The translations under genes were made by a program, and so were the position numbers. Below, one piece after another: positions 6,270 to 12,313 of a stretch of DNA of 13,154 nucleotides (position 1 is its first letter; the number at the start of each line of letters is the position of its first letter). Location of the stretch: NCBI GenBank assembly GCA_009695395.1, contig SIBB01000048.1, positions 1 to 13,154 of the forward strand. Direction: 5' to 3'. This stretch comes from Pedosphaera sp. GTDB lineage: Bacteria > Verrucomicrobiota > Verrucomicrobiia > Limisphaerales > SXTU01. The notes beneath the pieces were generated by a model that was given only the letters and a program-made list of their open reading frames with translations, was not told the DNA's origin and ran no database searches.

Positions 6270-7156
6270 GCGTCCGCATTGAACTCCTCCAAGTTGCCCG
6301 ACTCGGCGCGAAGGAGCTTGGCGATTCCGCCGAGCTTGTGCGCGCGTTCTACTGCCGCCAGTGGACCGACGCGGGCGCGGGTCGCGACCGTTCGGACCGT
6401 TCGGACCTCTACTACACCGTCTTCACGCTGAACGGCTGCGAGGCGCTGGAGGTCGCGGTTCCCGACGTGAATCTGGCCGTGTGGCTGCAAAAATTCGGCG
6501 TGGGCGAAGGGCTGGACTTGGTTCATCTCACTTCACTCGCGCGCTGTTGGGCTTCGCTCGGCAAGAAGCGGATGCCCGACGGTCTCGCGAAGGCGCTGCT
6601 GGCCCGGCTCGAAGCGTTCCGCAAACCCGATGGCGGCTACGACAGCAGCACTTCCAAGCAACACGGCACGGCCTACGGTTCGTTCCTCGCGCTCGGCGCG
6701 TATCAAGACCTTGGCAAGTTTCCGCCGCGCCCCTTGAGCATCGTGCAAAGTCTCAAGCTGCTGGAGACACCCGATCACGCTTGGAACAACGCGCCCGGTT
6801 TGCCCGTCGGCTCGACGAATCCCACGGCCGGCGCGGTCACGTTGCTGCGTCACTTGCACCTGCCGCTGAATCCCGCCGTCGGCGACTGGCTGCTCGCGCG
6901 GCTGCACCCGCAAGGCGGCTTCACCGCCGTGCCCGGCGCGCCGATGCCCGACCTGCTCTCCACCGCCACAGCGCTCCACGCGCTCGCGAGCCTCGACCGC
7001 CGATTGACCGCTGCGCAACGCGAGCGCTGTCTCGACTTCGTGGACTCGCTCTGGTCGGCGGAGGGCGGCTTCCACGGCCACTGGGCGGATGATCACCTCG
7101 ACGCGGAATACACCTTCTACGGGCTGCTCGCGCTGGGGCATTTGAGTGTGCAGTGA
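6266..7156 (+). CDS. Alpha-alpha toroid protein (prenyltransferase/squalene-cyclase repeat fold), function unknown
   Basis: A 296-residue soluble protein with repeats of the prenyltransferase beta-subunit/terpene cyclase type: PDGGYDSS (121-128), QGGFTAVPG (216-224), PDLLSTATALHALASL (228-243), EGGFHGHWADD (266-276) and DAEYTFYGLLALGHL (279-293), each a Gly-Gly-aromatic turn next to a helix pair. Protein prenyltransferases bind zinc through Asp, Cys and His in this part of the fold. Here the spots read PDLL and DAEYTFY, without an obvious Cys or His ligand, so classical prenyl transfer is doubtful; no DxDD cyclase motif is seen either. A 9-bp repeat encodes DRSDRSD (41-47). GTG 6266 overlaps the kdsB stop by 4 bp, so expression is probably coupled to kdsB. 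Annotation by fold only; the ligand is unknown. Confidence 0.78.
   Translation: MSVRIELLQVARLGAKELGDSAELVRAFYCRQWTDAGAGRDRSDRSDLYYTVFTLNGCEALEVAVPDVNLAVWLQKFGVGEGLDLVHLTSLARCWASLGKKRMPDGLAKALLARLEAFRKPDGGYDSSTSKQHGTAYGSFLALGAYQDLGKFPPRPLSIVQSLKLLETPDHAWNNAPGLPVGSTNPTAGAVTLLRHLHLPLNPAVGDWLLARLHPQGGFTAVPGAPMPDLLSTATALHALASLDRRLTAAQRERCLDFVDSLWSAEGGFHGHWADDHLDAEYTFYGLLALGHLSVQ
6386..6408. repeat. 9-bp direct repeat within the toroid gene
   Basis: Unit GACCGTTCG occurs twice in tandem (6386-6394, 6395-6403), followed by GACCT. Being a multiple of three it stays in frame and encodes DRS twice. Confidence 0.8.
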
Positions 7157-7165
7157 CGGCAGAAT

Positions 7166-7193
7166 TTGACGGGCTTGCCCGCTTCGTTACAGT
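7166..7193 (+). promoter_or_regulatory. Candidate sigma-70-like promoter for manC
   Basis: In the 49-bp gap before manC, TTGACG (7166-7171, 5 of 6 to the -35 consensus) and TACAGT (7188-7193, 4 of 6 to the -10) are 16 bp apart. Transcription would begin near 7200, leaving an almost leaderless message for ATG 7206, which has no Shine-Dalgarno. A CGGGC/GCCCG inverted repeat (2-bp spacer) lies between the boxes. Consensus match only. Confidence 0.35.
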
Positions 7194-7205
7194 CGTTCCT
7201 CACCG

Positions 7206-8345
7206 ATGAAAAAATCTTCCAGTCTCAATCCAAAAGACCGTTTCGTCATTATTATGGCTGGGGGGCGCGGCGAGCGCTTCTGGCCCGTCAGCCGCGAGCA
7301 GACGCCCAAGCAGCTCATCAAGCTCCTCGGCGACACCTCGTTCCTCCAGCAAGCCGTGGCCCGCGTCACGCCGCTGGTGCCGATGGAAAACATCTTCGTC
7401 ATCACCAACGCTGTGCAGGCGTCCGAGGTGCGGAAGCAGTTGCCCAAGCTGCCCAAGGAAAACGTCGTGGCCGAACCCATCGGGCGCGACACCTGCGCGG
7501 CGGTCACGCTGGGTGCGGCGATGGTCGGCGCGCGTTCGACCACCGGCGTCATGGCCGTGTTGCCCGCGGACCACGTCATCCCGGAGGAGAAGAAGTTTCA
7601 GACCGTGCTCGGAGATTGCTTCGACCTCGCGGCGCGCGGGCAGGCCATCGTGACGATTGGTATCAAGCCCACCGAGCCCGCCACCGGCTACGGCTACATT
7701 CGCACGGGCAACCAGTTGCCTCCGCCCGCTGGCGTGAAGCCCTACAAGACCGCGATGTTTAAGGCCGAGCGCTTCGTGGAGAAACCCAACTACGACACCG
7801 CCGTGGAATACGTGAACAGCGGCCACTATCGCTGGAACGCCGGGATGTTCATCTGGAGCTTCGTCACGGTGACGAATGGTCTCGAAGCGCATCAGCCCGA
7901 GATGGCCGCTGCCTGCCACCGCTGGTTCGACGCCGCGAAGTCACCGGCGAAGCTCGCGAAGGTCCTCGCGAAGGAATACCCGGACATCAAGAAGGTCTCG
8001 ATTGACTACGCGCTGATGGAGAAGGCGCAGAACGTCGTGGTGGCCGACGGCTCCTTCGCGTGGGACGACCTCGGCTCGTGGAACGCGCTCGCGCACCACG
8101 TGAAGCCCGACGCCGAGGGTAATTGCGCCGTGGCCGACTTCATCCACGTGGACGCCGCGCGGAACATCATCTACGACGCCCGCAGCAAGCAGCTGCGCAC
8201 GCCCATTTGCATCGTGGGCCTGCGCGACAGCATCATCGTGCAGACCGACGACGCCACGCTCGTCGCGCACAAGAGCCAATCACAGAAAATCAAAGAGCTG
8301 GTGAAGAAACTATCGGAGGACGCGCGGCTGAAGCTGTTGGTGTAA
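7206..8345 (+). CDS. manC: Mannose-1-phosphate guanylyltransferase (GDP-mannose pyrophosphorylase)
   Basis: Makes GDP-mannose from mannose 1-phosphate and GTP in the cytoplasm, the donor for mannose-containing surface glycans and the precursor of GDP-sugars such as GDP-fucose. The 379 residues contain MAGGRGERFWPVSR (17-30, the nucleotide-binding signature), LPADH (119-123), PTEPATGYGYI (155-165), RFVEKP (189-194), WNAGMF (210-215), SIDYALME (265-272) and WDDLGSW (286-292). The length fits the single-domain form; the C-terminal phosphomannose isomerase domain of bifunctional AlgA/ManC enzymes is absent, so isomerase activity must be encoded elsewhere. ATG 7206 is close to the expected N-terminus. 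It sits 49 bp after the toroid gene and may have its own promoter. A hairpin follows it at 8403-8438. Confidence 0.95.
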   Translation: MKKSSSLNPKDRFVIIMAGGRGERFWPVSREQTPKQLIKLLGDTSFLQQAVARVTPLVPMENIFVITNAVQASEVRKQLPKLPKENVVAEPIGRDTCAAVTLGAAMVGARSTTGVMAVLPADHVIPEEKKFQTVLGDCFDLAARGQAIVTIGIKPTEPATGYGYIRTGNQLPPPAGVKPYKTAMFKAERFVEKPNYDTAVEYVNSGHYRWNAGMFIWSFVTVTNGLEAHQPEMAAACHRWFDAAKSPAKLAKVLAKEYPDIKKVSIDYALMEKAQNVVVADGSFAWDDLGSWNALAHHVKPDAEGNCAVADFIHVDAARNIIYDARSKQLRTPICIVGLRDSIIVQTDDATLVAHKSQSQKIKELVKKLSEDARLKLLV

Positions 8346-8402
8346 CGCGCGAGGCTGGGGCGAAGCGATAGGGGCTGGACAGCGACGGTTGGCCACGTGT
8401 CG

Positions 8403-8438
8403 GCGGCTTGTCCCCATCTCGGGGCGACTGGAAGCCGC
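8403..8438 (+). terminator. Hairpin downstream of manC, possible terminator
   Basis: Arms GCGGCTT (8403-8409) and AAGCCGC (8432-8438) are perfect complements, with an inner CCCC/GGGG pair (8412-8415 with 8421-8424). There is no T-run after it, so it is not a classical intrinsic terminator; it may only stabilise the manC 3' end. Nothing else recognisable lies between 8346 and 8460. Confidence 0.3.
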
Positions 8439-8485
8439 TGGCTCCTTCGCCAACAAAGTGCTTGTGCGAAGTCTTTTAGGCTGTA

Positions 8486-8505
8486 ATTTCTGTCCTGACA
8501 GAAAT
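8486..8505. promoter_or_regulatory. Perfect 20-bp palindrome, probable operator of the GbsR-type regulator
   Basis: ATTTCTGTC and GACAGAAAT flank a 2-bp CT spacer, a perfect 9-bp inverted repeat whose centre is 23 bp before the regulator's ATG 8519. It sits in a locally AT-rich patch that stands out from the GC-rich surroundings. TGTAAT at 8482-8487, a 5 of 6 match to a -10 box, overlaps its left arm, though no clear -35 is seen. Dimeric winged-helix regulators of the MarR/GbsR type usually bind such dyads and often repress themselves, so autoregulation is the likely reading. Confidence 0.7.
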
Positions 8506-8518
8506 AACAAAACAACCT

Positions 8519-9070
8519 ATGCCCGCTCTCAGTCCGGTTCAGCAGAAGTTCGTCCTCCACTGGGGTGAGATGGGCACGCGCTGGGGCATCAACCGCACCG
8601 TCGCCCAGATTCACGCGCTGCTCTACATCGCCCCGAAGCCCATTCCCGCCGAGGATATATCGGAGACGCTCCAGGTGGCCCGCTCGAACGTGAGCACCAG
8701 CCTCAAGGAGCTTCAGGCTTGGGGCATCATCCGCCGTGTGCACGTCATGGGCGACAGCCGTGACCATTACGAGTGCATGAAGGACGTGTGGGAGATGTTC
8801 CGCGTGGTGCTGGACGAGCGGAAGAAGCGAGAGATTGACCCGACCCTCACCGTCTTGCGCGAGTGCATCATTGAGGCCGAACAGGACAAGGAGACCGACG
8901 AACACACCGAGCAGAAGCTCCGCGAGTTGCACGACTTCTTCGAGTTGACCACCAACTGGTATGGGCAAATCCGCCAGTGGCCCACCAGCGCGCTGACCAA
9001 GTTCGTGAAGCTTGGCGACAAGGTCCGCAAGCTCCTGGGCATCGGGGAAGCGGGGGACGGCAAACGCTAA
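8519..9070 (+). CDS. GbsR/MarR-type winged-helix transcriptional regulator
   Basis: A 183-residue cytoplasmic DNA-binding protein. The winged helix-turn-helix spans about residues 25-85: NRTVAQIHALLYIAPKPIPA (25-44), the recognition helix in VARSNVSTSLKELQAWG (53-69), and a short wing IIRRVHVMGDSRDHYEC (70-86). The opening FVLHWGEMGTRWGINRT and the long charged C-terminal helices (about 88-150), likely for dimerisation, fit the GbsR family, whose founding member controls glycine-betaine synthesis in Bacillus. No choline or betaine gene is present here, so the effector is unknown. The perfect palindrome 13 bp upstream is its probable site. It heads a set of coupled genes (9084-12217) that it presumably controls. 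No Shine-Dalgarno; the leader is A-rich. Confidence 0.88.
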   Translation: MPALSPVQQKFVLHWGEMGTRWGINRTVAQIHALLYIAPKPIPAEDISETLQVARSNVSTSLKELQAWGIIRRVHVMGDSRDHYECMKDVWEMFRVVLDERKKREIDPTLTVLRECIIEAEQDKETDEHTEQKLRELHDFFELTTNWYGQIRQWPTSALTKFVKLGDKVRKLLGIGEAGDGKR

Positions 9071-9083
9071 ACGAATCAACGCC

Positions 9084-9146
9084 ATGAACCCACAGCCCGT
9101 CTTGCGGCGAATTCAGCCGCCTCATCACGAAAGGAGCACCCTATGA
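9084..9146 (+). CDS. Possible 20-codon ORF between regulator and small gene
   Basis: ATG 9084 opens a 20-residue frame (starting MNPQPVLRRIQPP) whose TGA overlaps the next ORF's ATG in an ATGA at 9143-9146. It lacks a Shine-Dalgarno and resembles nothing known. A GCGGC/GCCGC hairpin (9104-9120) lies inside it. It could be a leader ORF coupling translation, or chance; only the overlap argues for it. Confidence 0.25.
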   Translation: MNPQPVLRRIQPPHHERSTL

Positions 9147-9295
9147 AACTCACGCTCGTCCATCCGCTGCGGGAATGGTGGTTGAGATTGAAGCTGCCCC
9201 GGTCGGCATCGCCCCCGTGCGTGGCGCGGAAGCAGCCGTTGCCGCTGACCCGCCCGAAGGCGCACCGCACCACGAGCTTCTTTGAACTGCCATGA
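9143..9295 (+). CDS. Small 50-residue basic protein, translationally coupled to the downstream membrane protein
   Basis: A 50-residue ORF starting MKLTLVHPLREWWLRLKLP. It is preceded by AAAGGAG at 9130-9136, six bases before the ATG, the only strong Shine-Dalgarno I find at any start in this window. Its TGA overlaps the ATG of the following gene (ATGA 9292-9295). The product is rich in Arg, Lys, Pro and Trp, with an amphipathic N-terminal stretch (EWWLRLKL, residues 11-18) and no full membrane span; one Cys is at residue 26. I recognise no family. It could be a real small protein, perhaps membrane-peripheral and working with the next gene's product, or a coupling leader peptide that loads ribosomes for it. 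Confidence 0.55.
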   Translation: MKLTLVHPLREWWLRLKLPRSASPPCVARKQPLPLTRPKAHRTTSFFELP

Positions 9296-10686
9296 AACTT
9301 CACCAGCTCTGGAACTTGCACGGCGTGATCGGTCGGGAAACGTATTTCCTCTGGGGGATGCTGCTCTTCGCGATCAAGTGGAACTTCGACCGATTCGTCT
9401 TTGGATGGATGCCAGACGGGCGTCTCGTCAGCTTTACGGATTACTTCCACGCCGGTTTTCCGGCAGGTGACTGGCTCACGGTGGAAGCCGTGCGCGAACA
9501 CGGCTGGCGGATGCTGCTGCCGTCGCTTCCGTTTCTCTATGCGGGCGTGGTCCTCACCGTTCAGCGGCTGCGCTCGGCGCGGCTGCCGCTGTGGCTGGCG
9601 GTGTTCTTTGTAGTGCCGGTTTTGAAATGGTTTCTCTTCCTCGCCACCGCTGTCGCTCCGCGCCGAGAAGCTCTGGAGCCGCCTCCGCATGAAGGCATTC
9701 GCCCACCGAACTGGCTGGAACGGGCCTACCCCAAGAGCCGACTTGGCAGCGCGATGGCTGGCGTGGCGATGTCCTGCGCGCTGCTGTGGGCTGCGACGCT
9801 ACTGGGCACGCAGGGCTTTATGCAGTATGGCTGGGGACTCTTCCTCGGCCTGCCGTTTGTCGCCGGCTTTCTCGCCGCGATGTCTTACGGCGTGCACGAG
9901 GTGCGCACTCTGCGCGAGAGTTTGCTGGTGGCCCTGCTGGCGGTGCTGGTCGCTTCGGTGGGCTTTGTCGCCCTCGCGATTGAAGGCGTCATCTGCATCT
10001 CGATGGCAGCTCCGCTGGCCGTGCCGCTGGCGTTGGTCGGGGCGATGCTGGGTCATACCGTGCAGCCGTCGCGTCGTCGGCAAAGTTCTGCGCAGTTGTT
10101 CTGCTCTGGGATACTTGCCGTGCCGCTGATGCTCGGCGGCGAAAGGCTGGCCGACGCGCCCTCACCCTTGCTCGAAGTGCGGTCGTCCCTCGATGTGGCA
10201 GCGCCTCCGGAGCGCGTGTGGGGGCACGTCGTTGCGTTCACCGAACTGCCGCCCCCGACCGACTGGCTGTTCCGGCTGGGCATCGCGTATCCGCAACGCG
10301 CCGAGATGTTCGGTGAAGGCCCGGGGGCTGTGCGCCATTGCGTGTTCTCCACCGGCCCGTTCGTGGAGCCGATTGAAGTCTGGGATGAACCGCGCCTGCT
10401 GTGCTTTGGCGTGACAAAGAGTCCGCCGCCGATGGAGGAGTGGACGCCGTATCAAGACGTTCACCCGCCGCACTTGGACGGCTTCCTCGCATCCGAGCGC
10501 GGCCAGTTTCAACTCACCGCACTTCCCAACGGCGGCACTCGGCTGGAAGGCACGACTTGGTATCGGCACAATATGTGGCCGGTGAGCTACTGGCAGATTT
10601 GGTCCGACTACATCATCCATCGCATCCACTTGCGTGTGCTGGAGAACATCAAGGCGCGGGCGGAAGCGCCCGTTTACACTCCATGA
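9292..10686 (+). CDS. Polytopic membrane protein with C-terminal SRPBCC-like domain
   Basis: A 464-residue protein. Residues 1-290 contain about eight hydrophobic spans (roughly 16-34, 74-93, 99-121, 153-172, 178-199, 209-230, 232-254, 267-283); the opening NLHGVIGRETYFLWGMLLF is reminiscent of DUF805-type membrane proteins. Residues about 295-455 form a soluble domain beginning VRSSLDVAAPPERVWGHV, the usual first strand and helix of an SRPBCC/polyketide-cyclase-like fold, and ending with an amphipathic helix (IWSDYIIHRIHLRVLENIKARA). SRPBCC domains bind hydrophobic ligands, so a lipid or isoprenoid partner is plausible but unproved. Both ends overlap neighbours by ATGA (9292-9295 and 10683-10686), implying coupled translation. 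A GC-rich hairpin lies at its 3' end. The ligand and reaction cannot be read from sequence. Confidence 0.75.
   Translation: MKLHQLWNLHGVIGRETYFLWGMLLFAIKWNFDRFVFGWMPDGRLVSFTDYFHAGFPAGDWLTVEAVREHGWRMLLPSLPFLYAGVVLTVQRLRSARLPLWLAVFFVVPVLKWFLFLATAVAPRREALEPPPHEGIRPPNWLERAYPKSRLGSAMAGVAMSCALLWAATLLGTQGFMQYGWGLFLGLPFVAGFLAAMSYGVHEVRTLRESLLVALLAVLVASVGFVALAIEGVICISMAAPLAVPLALVGAMLGHTVQPSRRRQSSAQLFCSGILAVPLMLGGERLADAPSPLLEVRSSLDVAAPPERVWGHVVAFTELPPPTDWLFRLGIAYPQRAEMFGEGPGAVRHCVFSTGPFVEPIEVWDEPRLLCFGVTKSPPPMEEWTPYQDVHPPHLDGFLASERGQFQLTALPNGGTRLEGTTWYRHNMWPVSYWQIWSDYIIHRIHLRVLENIKARAEAPVYTP
10657..10672 (+). promoter_or_regulatory. GC-rich hairpin just before the YfcH-like start codon
   Basis: CGGGCG (10657-10662) and CGCCCG (10667-10672) are perfect complements around a GAAG loop, followed by TTT. 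It lies in the last codons of the membrane-protein gene, 10 bp before ATG 10683. It could attenuate, pause or modulate coupling; alternatively it is only coding sequence. Confidence 0.35.
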
Positions 10687-11666
10687 GGCAGCAGCGCATC
10701 GTGCTCGCGGGCGGCTCTGGCTTTCTCGGGCAGGCTTTGGTGAAGTATTTTCAAACGCTCGGCTGGGAGGTGATCGTGCTGACGCGCTCGCCGCAGGCAG
10801 CCCGTGCAGCCCGTGAAGTCCGCTGGGATGCCGAGACGTTGGGCGAGTGGGCGAGCGAATTGGACGGTGCGGCGGCGGTCGTGAACCTCACCGGACGCAC
10901 CGTGGATTGCCGCTACACTGCCGAGAACCGCCGGCTGATCATGAACTCGCGCGTGAACTCGACGCGCGCCGTCGGCCAAGCCATCGCGCAGTGCGGGCAG
11001 CCGCCGCGCGTGTGGTTGAACGCCAGTTCGGCGACAATTTACCGGCACACGCTCGGCGCGGCGTGGGATGAGTCGGGGACGGACTTCGCCGCGACGCCGG
11101 AGGTGAAGGATGCCTTCTCGCTGGAGGTCATCCACGCGTGGGAGCGGGCGCTGGACGAAGCGCAAACGCCCCGCACGCGGAAGGTCGCGCTGCGCACGAC
11201 GATGGTGCTGGGGCCCGCGCGCAACAGCGTCTTCCCCGTGCTGCGGCGGTTGGCGCGGCTGGGCTTGGGCGGGCGCATGGGCAGCGGGGAGCAGTTCGTG
11301 TCGTGGCTGCACGAGGCGGACTTTCTCCGCGCGGTGGAGTTCGTGATCGCACACGAGGAGTTGAGCGGTTCGGTGAATTTCGCTGCGCCGAACCCGGTGC
11401 CGAACCACGAGCTGATGCGGGCGTTCCGCGAGCTGGTGGGGATGCCCATCGGCCTACCGGCGACGGCGTGGATGCTGGAGGTCGGCGCGTTCTTCCTGCG
11501 GACGGAGACGGAGTTGATTTTGAAAAGCCGACGCGTCGTGCCGGGCCGGCTGCTGCGAGCTGGGTTTGAATTCCGCTTCCCGGAGCTGCGCGGGGCGCTG
11601 TCGGAGTTGCAATCGAGGGCCGGCTCGACTTGTGGCCGCTGCGCTCCAGACTCCGCGCCGCATTAA
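10683..11666 (+). CDS. TIGR01777/YfcH-like NAD(P)-dependent epimerase-family protein
   Basis: A 327-residue extended short-chain dehydrogenase/epimerase-like protein. The nucleotide-binding motif GGSGFLG is at 10-16, followed by VVNLTGRTVDCRYTAENRRLIMNSRVNST (66-94), typical of the YfcH group (many carry NLAG and the same W/Y-T..N+..I..SR pattern), NASSATIY (113-120) and FVSWLHEADF (205-214). The C-terminal VVPGRLLRAGFEFRFPEL (285-302) matches the DUF1731 tail of this family. The last 15 residues (STCGRCAPDSAPH region) are extra. The substrate of these proteins is not established. ATG 10683 overlaps the preceding stop. From memory, some relatives elsewhere carry a fused SRPBCC domain, which would fit the SRPBCC-containing gene directly upstream here. 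A 9-bp repeat at 10797-10823 encodes AARAAREVR. Confidence 0.9.
   Translation: MRQQRIVLAGGSGFLGQALVKYFQTLGWEVIVLTRSPQAARAAREVRWDAETLGEWASELDGAAAVVNLTGRTVDCRYTAENRRLIMNSRVNSTRAVGQAIAQCGQPPRVWLNASSATIYRHTLGAAWDESGTDFAATPEVKDAFSLEVIHAWERALDEAQTPRTRKVALRTTMVLGPARNSVFPVLRRLARLGLGGRMGSGEQFVSWLHEADFLRAVEFVIAHEELSGSVNFAAPNPVPNHELMRAFRELVGMPIGLPATAWMLEVGAFFLRTETELILKSRRVVPGRLLRAGFEFRFPELRGALSELQSRAGSTCGRCAPDSAPH
10797..10823. repeat. 9-bp direct repeat in the YfcH-like gene
   Basis: GCAGCCCGT occurs twice in tandem (10797-10805, 10806-10814), with a diverged third copy GAAGTCCGC (10815-10823). It is in frame and expands an Ala-Ala-Arg motif between the second strand and the following helix. Confidence 0.7.
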
Positions 11667-11680
11667 CCCGCACTCGAATT

Positions 11681-12217
11681 ATGATTACTCTTCTCGTTGG
11701 CTCGAATCGTCCCGGTAGCAACACGCGGCTCGTCGCGCGGCAGCTCGAAGGTATTTACACTGAGATGAAACAGCCCGTGCGCTTGCTGGACCTAGCGCAG
11801 CTGCCTCCGGAGATTTTCACGCCCTCGGCATACTCGGAGAAGCCGGCCAGTTTCGCGCCCTTCGCCGACGCTGTCCTGACCTCGTCCGGCCTGCACGTCG
11901 TGACGCCGGAATACAACGGCTCCATGCCGGGCGTGCTGAAGTATTTCATAGACCTGCTGAAGTTCCCGGAGAGCTTCGAGCGGCGGCCGGTGTGCTTCAC
12001 GGGGCTGGCGGCGGGGCAATGGGGCGCACTGCGCGCAGTGGAGCAGCTCCAGCAAATCTTTGGCTACCGGAACGCGCACATCTTTCCTGAGCGCGTGTTC
12101 ATTCCCGGCATCGGTCAGCAGATGGGCGCGGATGGACGGCTGAAGGATGAGGAGCTCGTCGGACGGTTGCGCAAACAGGCGTCGGGTTTTGTGGAGTTTA
12201 CGCGGCGGCTTGGGTAG
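11681..12217 (+). CDS. NADPH-dependent FMN reductase family protein
   Basis: A 178-residue flavodoxin-like cytoplasmic flavoprotein. GSNRPGSNTR (7-16) is the phosphate loop that holds FMN, and TPEYNGSMPGVLKYFIDLL (75-93) is the second FMN-contact signature shared by NADPH:FMN reductases, azoreductases and chromate reductases such as YieF/ChrR. The C-terminal part also fits. The physiological electron acceptor (quinone, flavin or other) cannot be told. ATG 11681 lies 14 bp after the YfcH-like gene and directly before the first strand; an earlier in-frame start at 11630 would overlap that gene and add non-family residues. It is probably the last gene of the regulator-headed operon. A heptamer-repeat region follows it. 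Confidence 0.92.
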   Translation: MITLLVGSNRPGSNTRLVARQLEGIYTEMKQPVRLLDLAQLPPEIFTPSAYSEKPASFAPFADAVLTSSGLHVVTPEYNGSMPGVLKYFIDLLKFPESFERRPVCFTGLAAGQWGALRAVEQLQQIFGYRNAHIFPERVFIPGIGQQMGADGRLKDEELVGRLRKQASGFVEFTRRLG

Positions 12218-12227
12218 CAGACCGGAA

Positions 12228-12262
12228 ATAGGAGTTAGCAGTCAGCAGTCAGAAGTGCCGAG
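12228..12262. repeat. Heptamer repeat tract, left member of an opposed pair
   Basis: Period-7 units related to TCAGCAG (ATAGGAG, TTAGCAG, TCAGCAG, TCAGAAG, then degenerate). It follows the FMN reductase stop. CAGAAGT (12250-12256) is complementary to ACTTCTG in the right tract, and AATAGG (12227-12232) to CCTATT (12274-12279). Confidence 0.7.
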
Positions 12263-12273
12263 CTTGCGCCGCC

Positions 12274-12308
12274 CCTATTCTGTCTCCTGACTTCTGTCTC
12301 CTGCCTCC
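12274..12308. repeat. Heptamer repeat tract, right member of an opposed pair
   Basis: Five period-7 units based on TGTCTCC (two exact copies at 12281-12287 and 12295-12301, with CCTATTC, TGACTTC and TGCCTCC), ending 5 bp before the cdsA stop codon. On the minus strand it reads GGAGACA-like, the same purine-rich family as the left tract, so the pair forms an imperfect inverted repeat between convergent genes. Confidence 0.75.
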
Positions 12309-12313
12309 TGTTT

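Noticed and set aside
7166..7762. Alternative frame over the start of manC
   Set aside because: Its translation is Arg/His-rich and lacks domains, while the manC frame carries all pyrophosphorylase motifs.
8519..9070. Glycine-betaine synthesis locus implied by the GbsR-type regulator
   Set aside because: No choline or betaine aldehyde dehydrogenase or betaine transporter gene is nearby; the regulator is assigned by fold only.
12218..12313. Insertion sequence or transposon remnant between the convergent genes
   Set aside because: No transposase fragment or target-site duplication is visible; the inverted symmetry is explained by the period-7 tracts.
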